Positions 14,590-18,435 of a stretch of 18,435 bases of DNA are shown one piece after another. Location of the stretch: contig JBBSPE010000088.1 in assembly GCA_038259155.1 (NCBI GenBank), positions 1-18,435 on the forward strand, given 5' to 3'. The position numbers and the translations under genes were made by a program. The first letter of the stretch is position 1. Each line of letters begins with the position of its first letter. Source of the stretch: JAABRT01 sp038259155 (GTDB lineage: Bacteria > Gemmatimonadota > Gemmatimonadetes > Gemmatimonadales > Gemmatimonadaceae). A model generated the notes under the pieces. It was not told the origin of the DNA. It searched no databases and was given only the letters and a program-made list of their open reading frames with translations.

Positions 14590-15977
14590 TTTCCAGTGCC
14601 ATTCACGGTGTACAGGAAGCTTGTGAACTGCATTTCCTCCCACGTCTGCTCGCCCCACTTCACGTCGACCGACGCGTCGGGGTTGTGCACGTTGGCGCTG
14701 GAGTTGTCATACCACGCGGTGGACTTGAGCTTCGCACCCGCTGGAACGACCAGCGGCGTCGCAAAGACATACGTGGTCTGCCAGTTGAAATCGTAGCGCG
14801 GCACGTCGAGCACCACTTCGGAACTTCCGTCCGGCATCTCGAGCTCGTACTTCCAGCCGGTTCCCCGCAAATGCGTGTGCGGCAGCAGGCTGTAGATCGT
14901 CACCGCTTCCGTGGGCTCCAGCTCCGACCGCACCGCCACGTCGCGCTCGCCGGCCGGCAGCGTGAAGGTGCCGTTGATGAAGGCGCCGATGCGCATTTCC
15001 TTGGCGGGAGCCGACTCCGCAAACTTGAAGCCGACACGGGTCCGGTCATGCATCTCGTGCCCGCTGGCGGTGTAGTGCATCTGCACCGTGAGGATGGTAC
15101 CGGCCCGGACGCGAAGCGCAGTCCCCTCAGGCAGGGCAATCACATTGCCGCCCGGAACCGTTCCGCCAATTGACGGTCCCAGTCTGCGCGGTGGCGGAAA
15201 TCTCGTGTCCGCACGAGGTGTTTCCGGAGGCGTTTCGTACTCGGGTTTGTCGAGAAACAGCGGAAGGCGCGCTGGGGTGGCAGGGGGTGCCGGCGTGGCG
15301 GCCGCAGCCGGCGCTGCGGTGACCGCCGATCGATTCGGCGCGGGCGCCCTGGCATACACGATCACATGGTGCACCACCTCACGCGCTCCCGGCATGATCT
15401 CGATGGCGTTTACCCAGTGGTCCTCAGTGAAGTTGGTGGGCACCTCGAAATACTGGTATTCCACCGTGCCCTTGGCCGGGATCGTGAACTCCGTGGCCAT
15501 CTCCACCACGGCGTCCGGCGTCCCGATGGTCCATTCCGAGGCATACACCGGACGAGCAGGCAGGTCGGCGTCATCACCCTTCTGCGCACCGGCGTCAATC
15601 CATCGCAGTATGGTCTGCTTGTCGGCTTCGCTGAGCCGTCGATCATTCAGGAAACGGTCGTGCGGTCCCTCCGCATGCCACGGAGGCATGTAGCCCGTTT
15701 CCACCGCGTGGCGAATCTCCGCTGCGTTCTCCTTGGCGCTGTCGTATTCCACCAGCGAGAACGGGCCCAGCCCGCCGCTGCGGTGACACGTGGTACAGCT
15801 GGCATCGAAGATGGGCGCCACGTCCTTGGTGAACACAGGCGCCGCGCCCTGTGCAACCAGCGGCGCGCGGTGCCGCATCATGGCGATACCGAAGAGTATC
15901 ACGGCGCTCAGCGCTGCCAGCTGTGACAGGCGCATGCGTCGAGAAGGGCCGGAACGATTCAACACCTTGGGAATCAT
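14586..15977 (-). CDS. Cytochrome c / copper type II monooxygenase-like (PHM-fold) fusion protein
   Basis: A 463-aa exported protein. Its N-terminal hydrophobic segment is at 16-34, and AQG near 42-44 is a possible cleavage site. A heme c domain follows at about 48-135 with C61-TT-C64-H65 and a likely axial Met in GYMPPW (M97). The second part (about 150-460) matches the two-domain PHM/dopamine hydroxylase fold. Its candidate copper ligands are H203 and H204 (VVHHVIVY) with H301 (VQMHYTASGH) for one site, and H367/H369 (LLPHTHLRGTGW) with M449 (WEEMQF) for the other. An Ala/Pro-rich insert (209-265) separates the first two ligand groups. The family hydroxylates C-H bonds using copper and O2, and the heme could feed electrons. 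The substrate is unknown. GGGAGAA lies 8 nt before the ATG. The stop overlaps the start of the dehalogenase-like gene. Confidence 0.85.
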   Translation of the reverse strand: MIPKVLNRSGPSRRMRLSQLAALSAVILFGIAMMRHRAPLVAQGAAPVFTKDVAPIFDASCTTCHRSGGLGPFSLVEYDSAKENAAEIRHAVETGYMPPWHAEGPHDRFLNDRRLSEADKQTILRWIDAGAQKGDDADLPARPVYASEWTIGTPDAVVEMATEFTIPAKGTVEYQYFEVPTNFTEDHWVNAIEIMPGAREVVHHVIVYARAPAPNRSAVTAAPAAAATPAPPATPARLPLFLDKPEYETPPETPRADTRFPPPRRLGPSIGGTVPGGNVIALPEGTALRVRAGTILTVQMHYTASGHEMHDRTRVGFKFAESAPAKEMRIGAFINGTFTLPAGERDVAVRSELEPTEAVTIYSLLPHTHLRGTGWKYELEMPDGSSEVVLDVPRYDFNWQTTYVFATPLVVPAGAKLKSTAWYDNSSANVHNPDASVDVKWGEQTWEEMQFTSFLYTVNGTGK

Positions 15978-15985
15978 GTTCGCTG

Positions 15986-15992
15986 TTCTCCC
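15986..15992 (-). promoter_or_regulatory. Ribosome binding site of the cytochrome c/copper protein gene
   Basis: Read on the minus strand this is GGGAGAA, ending 8 nt before ATG 15977. It supports that start, which is also followed by an export signal. Confidence 0.6.
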
Positions 15993-16252
15993 GCTGGGGA
16001 TAGGCCACGTCGTCGTCCACGCATGCTCGCCTCACCTGGGAGCGCACGCAATACGACATTGCGCGTATGGACGTCTCGCACGTCGTGCGGTGCTGGTGCT
16101 CCTCCCACTCAGCCGGGCGAAGGTAGCCCAGCGGCTTCATCAGGCGCTGCGCCCGGAACCAAGCCACCCGCACGAGGGTCGCGTACTCCACGTCCGCACG
16201 TCGTTTTTACGCCATAGCGGGTGGTGTGAAAGAGGTTTGCTGCGCACAGGCG

Positions 16253-18202
16253 TCAACGGTCGAGCACCTCGCGCACCTTGCGCCCAAGCGTCCGTGGGGT
16301 GAATGGCTTCTGCAGAAAGAAGACGTCCTCGCGCAGGATGCCATGCCGGATCACCGCGTCGTCGGTATAGCCACTCAGGAAGAGCACTTTGAGCTGCGGA
16401 TATCGGGTCGCGACTTCTTCCGCGAGCGCCCGTCCGCTCATCCCCGGCATGACGACATCGGTCACCAGCAAGTCCACCTGCCCCGTCTCCGCCGCCCGCA
16501 TCTCGAGCGCGCGCGCACCGCTGGCGGCGGGCCACACGGTGTACCCCTGCGCGGTGAGTGCCCGCAGCGCGACCTCCCGCACGGCCTCATCGTCTTCCAC
16601 GAGCAGAATGATTTCATGCCCCCGTAGGTCGGCCGACTCATCACGCTGGAGCGGGTGCGCCGGCTCCGCGGCGTCAACCGTCGGGAGGTAGATGGAGAAC
16701 GACGTCCCGATGCCCACCTCGGAGTACACGTTCACACTGCCGCCACTCTGCTTCACGATGCCATGCACGGTCGCGAGGCCGAGCCCCGTGCCCTTCCCCA
16801 CGTCCTTGGTGGTAAAAAACGGCTCAAAGACTTTTGCGCGCACGCTCGGCGACATGCCACACCCGTTGTCGCTCACGTCGAGCCTGACCTGCAGCCCCGG
16901 CTGAACGTCGGCGTGCTGCGCGGCGTACGCGTCGTCCAAGCAGACCATGGAGGTTTGGATCGTCAGCTTCCCCCCTTGCGGCATGGCGTCCCGCGCATTG
17001 ACGGCCAGATTGATCAGCACCTGACCGAACTGGCCGGGATCGATGTGGACGCGGCGCAGGTCCTCCCCGAGCAGTGTCTTGAGCTCGATATCTTCGCCCA
17101 GCATGCGGGCGAGCAGCGTTTCGGCGTCCTGGACCACCTCATTGAGGTCGACGATGCGGGTCTCCAGCACCGCTTGGCGACTGAATGCCAAGAGTTGGCG
17201 GGTCAGCCCGGCCGCACGGTCGCCCGCCTCACTGATCGCTTGGACGGCCGCTGTGGTGGGGTCCTTCGGGGGCAGCATCATCAACAGCATTTCGCTGTAG
17301 CCGGCGATCACGGTCAGCAGATTGTTGAAGTCGTGCGCGACGCCCCCGGCCAGTTGGCCCACCGCCTCCATCTTCTGCGACTGCCGATACTGCTGCTCCA
17401 GGAGCTTGAACGACGACACATCCGTCTGGACGGCCACGAAGTGCGTCACGTGATTGCCGCCATTGCGAATCGGCGAGATGGTCATCGCGTTCCAGAAATG
17501 CGTGCCGTCTTTCCGGTAGCTCACCAGCTCCACGGTCGCGGACTGCTCGGCGGTGACCGCCGCCCGGAGCTTGTCGAGGGCGGAAGCGGACGTTTCCGCG
17601 CCCCGCAGAAAACTCCACGGGCGCCCGAGGCACTCCTCGCGCGTGTAGCCGCTCATGGTGAGGAACGCGTCATTGGCGTAGCTGATCGGCGCGTCCGCGA
17701 GCGAACAATCGATAATGAACACGCCTTGCGTGAGTGACGCGAGCGCGCGGTCACGCAGATGGAGGGCCTGACCGAACGCGCGCTGCGCCGTGAGATCGCG
17801 GGTGACATTCGCGAAGCCGAGGTGCGTACCGTGCTCGTCCCGGATGCTCGTAATCACCACCGAGGCCACATACGGCACATTGCCTTTGCGGAGTCGCACA
17901 CCTTCTTCCTCGAATCGCCCGGTGCGCAACGCTTCCCGCAGGCCATGCGCCGGCCGACCGGCGGCCACATCGTCCGGGGTGTACAGCAGGGCAATGTGCT
18001 GGCCGAGCATCTCGGCCGTGGTATACCCGTTCGCCTTCTCTGCGCCCGGATTCCAGCTAAACACCAGCCCATCCGGGTCGATCATGAAGATCCCGTAGTC
18101 ATGCACCGCTTCGACCAACAGCCGGAAGCGATCATCAGACGCCTCGCGCAGCGTCGCGGGCACCTCGGCGATTGGGGGACCGTCCAGCAGCGGGGCGATC
18201 AT
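16253..18202 (-). CDS. Hybrid sensor histidine kinase: PAS, LOV-like PAS, HisKA/HATPase, receiver
   Basis: A 649-aa soluble protein from ATG 18202 (MIAPLLDGPP). No membrane segment is seen. PAS 1 spans about 25-140 (SWNPGAEKANGYTTAEMLGQ). PAS 2 spans about 150-265 and has the LOV layout (SYANDAFLTMSGYTREECLGR, SYRKDGTHFWNAMTISPIRN, THFVAVQTDVS). However, the GRNCRFLQ motif reads GRPWSFLR, with W196 at the photoactive cysteine position. The kinase follows with H290 in GGVAHDFNNLLTVI, the N box LINLAVNARDAM (N402), the G1 box DNGCGM (445-450), the F box FEPFFTTK and the G2 box GTGLGL (471-476). The receiver (about 530-649) has EDD near its start, phosphoacceptor D582 (TDVVMPGMSG) and K632 (QKPF). 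The protein should pass a cytoplasmic signal by phosphorelay. No partner output regulator lies in the window. The frame is open to 18322, but the extra part is Arg-rich and unlike the family. It lies 275 bp upstream of the cytochrome/copper gene on the same strand. Confidence 0.92.
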   Translation of the reverse strand: MIAPLLDGPPIAEVPATLREASDDRFRLLVEAVHDYGIFMIDPDGLVFSWNPGAEKANGYTTAEMLGQHIALLYTPDDVAAGRPAHGLREALRTGRFEEEGVRLRKGNVPYVASVVITSIRDEHGTHLGFANVTRDLTAQRAFGQALHLRDRALASLTQGVFIIDCSLADAPISYANDAFLTMSGYTREECLGRPWSFLRGAETSASALDKLRAAVTAEQSATVELVSYRKDGTHFWNAMTISPIRNGGNHVTHFVAVQTDVSSFKLLEQQYRQSQKMEAVGQLAGGVAHDFNNLLTVIAGYSEMLLMMLPPKDPTTAAVQAISEAGDRAAGLTRQLLAFSRQAVLETRIVDLNEVVQDAETLLARMLGEDIELKTLLGEDLRRVHIDPGQFGQVLINLAVNARDAMPQGGKLTIQTSMVCLDDAYAAQHADVQPGLQVRLDVSDNGCGMSPSVRAKVFEPFFTTKDVGKGTGLGLATVHGIVKQSGGSVNVYSEVGIGTSFSIYLPTVDAAEPAHPLQRDESADLRGHEIILLVEDDEAVREVALRALTAQGYTVWPAASGARALEMRAAETGQVDLLVTDVVMPGMSGRALAEEVATRYPQLKVLFLSGYTDDAVIRHGILREDVFFLQKPFTPRTLGRKVREVLDR

Positions 18203-18435
18203 CGGACGCTCCGCGCGGCGGCACAGCCCCCAACGCGGCGAACAACGGCGTGGTTCAGCATCGCGGCAGCGCTCCTGACGGGGAAAGACGACATGGCGGC
18301 ATGATTTCGCTGCGCGGCGCACCCTCGCGGATCACGCCACATGATAAGGGGTCCCGACCGCCCGGGACTATTGGCCCTACGTACCATCCCGCCCCTCTGC
18401 GACGCCGACTGCGATGACGAGGCCGCGCCAGCATC

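Noticed and set aside
16655..17737. 360-codon open frame on the plus strand opposite the hybrid kinase
   Set aside because: Antisense shadow with biased composition; the minus-strand kinase has every expected motif.
18351..18368. GTCCCG/CGGGAC inverted repeat upstream of the hybrid kinase
   Set aside because: A 6-bp GC-rich stem without a T-run or second copy is expected by chance in this composition.
1..18435. CRISPR arrays, tRNA or rRNA genes, intact insertion sequences
   Set aside because: No regularly spaced repeats, cloverleaf-type sequences, conserved rRNA segments or transposase with terminal repeats were found on reading both strands.

Overview
This high-GC window is densely coded and has lipoproteins, an OmpA-type cell-wall anchor, a lipid A-type acyltransferase and hybrid histidine kinases. 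It therefore comes from a Gram-negative (diderm) bacterium. The mix of genes (beta-barrel/OmpA protein, DUF4403 lipoprotein, RCC1-repeat lipoprotein, propeller-type sensor kinase, cytochrome c/copper monooxygenase-like protein) would fit Gemmatimonadota or a related environmental phylum. That placement is an inference from gene content, because no rRNA or other marker gene is present.

Layout, left to right. (1) Positions 1-4915, minus strand: a compact cluster read right to left. It runs from a CDF metal transporter to a pyridoxamine-phosphate-oxidase-fold flavoprotein to a polyphosphate kinase 2, joined by ATGA and GTGA overlaps. A large two-component propeller sensor follows 43 nt later and runs off the left edge. 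(2) Positions 4916-5263: a divergent control region of about 350 bp with a perfect 9-bp inverted repeat enclosing a direct repeat, and a second tandem repeat just before the next start codon. (3) Positions 5264-8665, plus strand: an OmpA-family outer membrane protein with a strong intrinsic terminator, then an LpxL/HtrB-type acyltransferase, then a seven-blade RCC1-repeat lipoprotein. (4) Positions 8738-9517, minus strand: a FabG-like short-chain dehydrogenase. (5) Positions 9621-13500, plus strand: a tight run of DUF4403 lipoprotein, SulP anion transporter with STAS domain, and tandem UspA protein. (6) Positions 13531-15977, minus strand: a cytochrome c protein fused to a PHM-type copper monooxygenase-like module, coupled by an ATGA overlap to a lipoprotein member of haloalkane dehalogenase subfamily I. 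(7) Positions 16253-18202, minus strand: a hybrid histidine kinase with PAS, LOV-like PAS, kinase and receiver domains. The LOV-like domain has tryptophan where the photoactive cysteine should be.

The most unusual parts are the bicistron in (6), where two extracytoplasmic enzymes that could both act on small organic molecules are translationally coupled, and the cysteine-less LOV-like hybrid kinase directly upstream of it. Also notable are the coupled CDF/flavoprotein/PPK2 cluster and the repeat architecture around the ompA-like gene. No tRNA, rRNA, CRISPR array or intact mobile element was seen.
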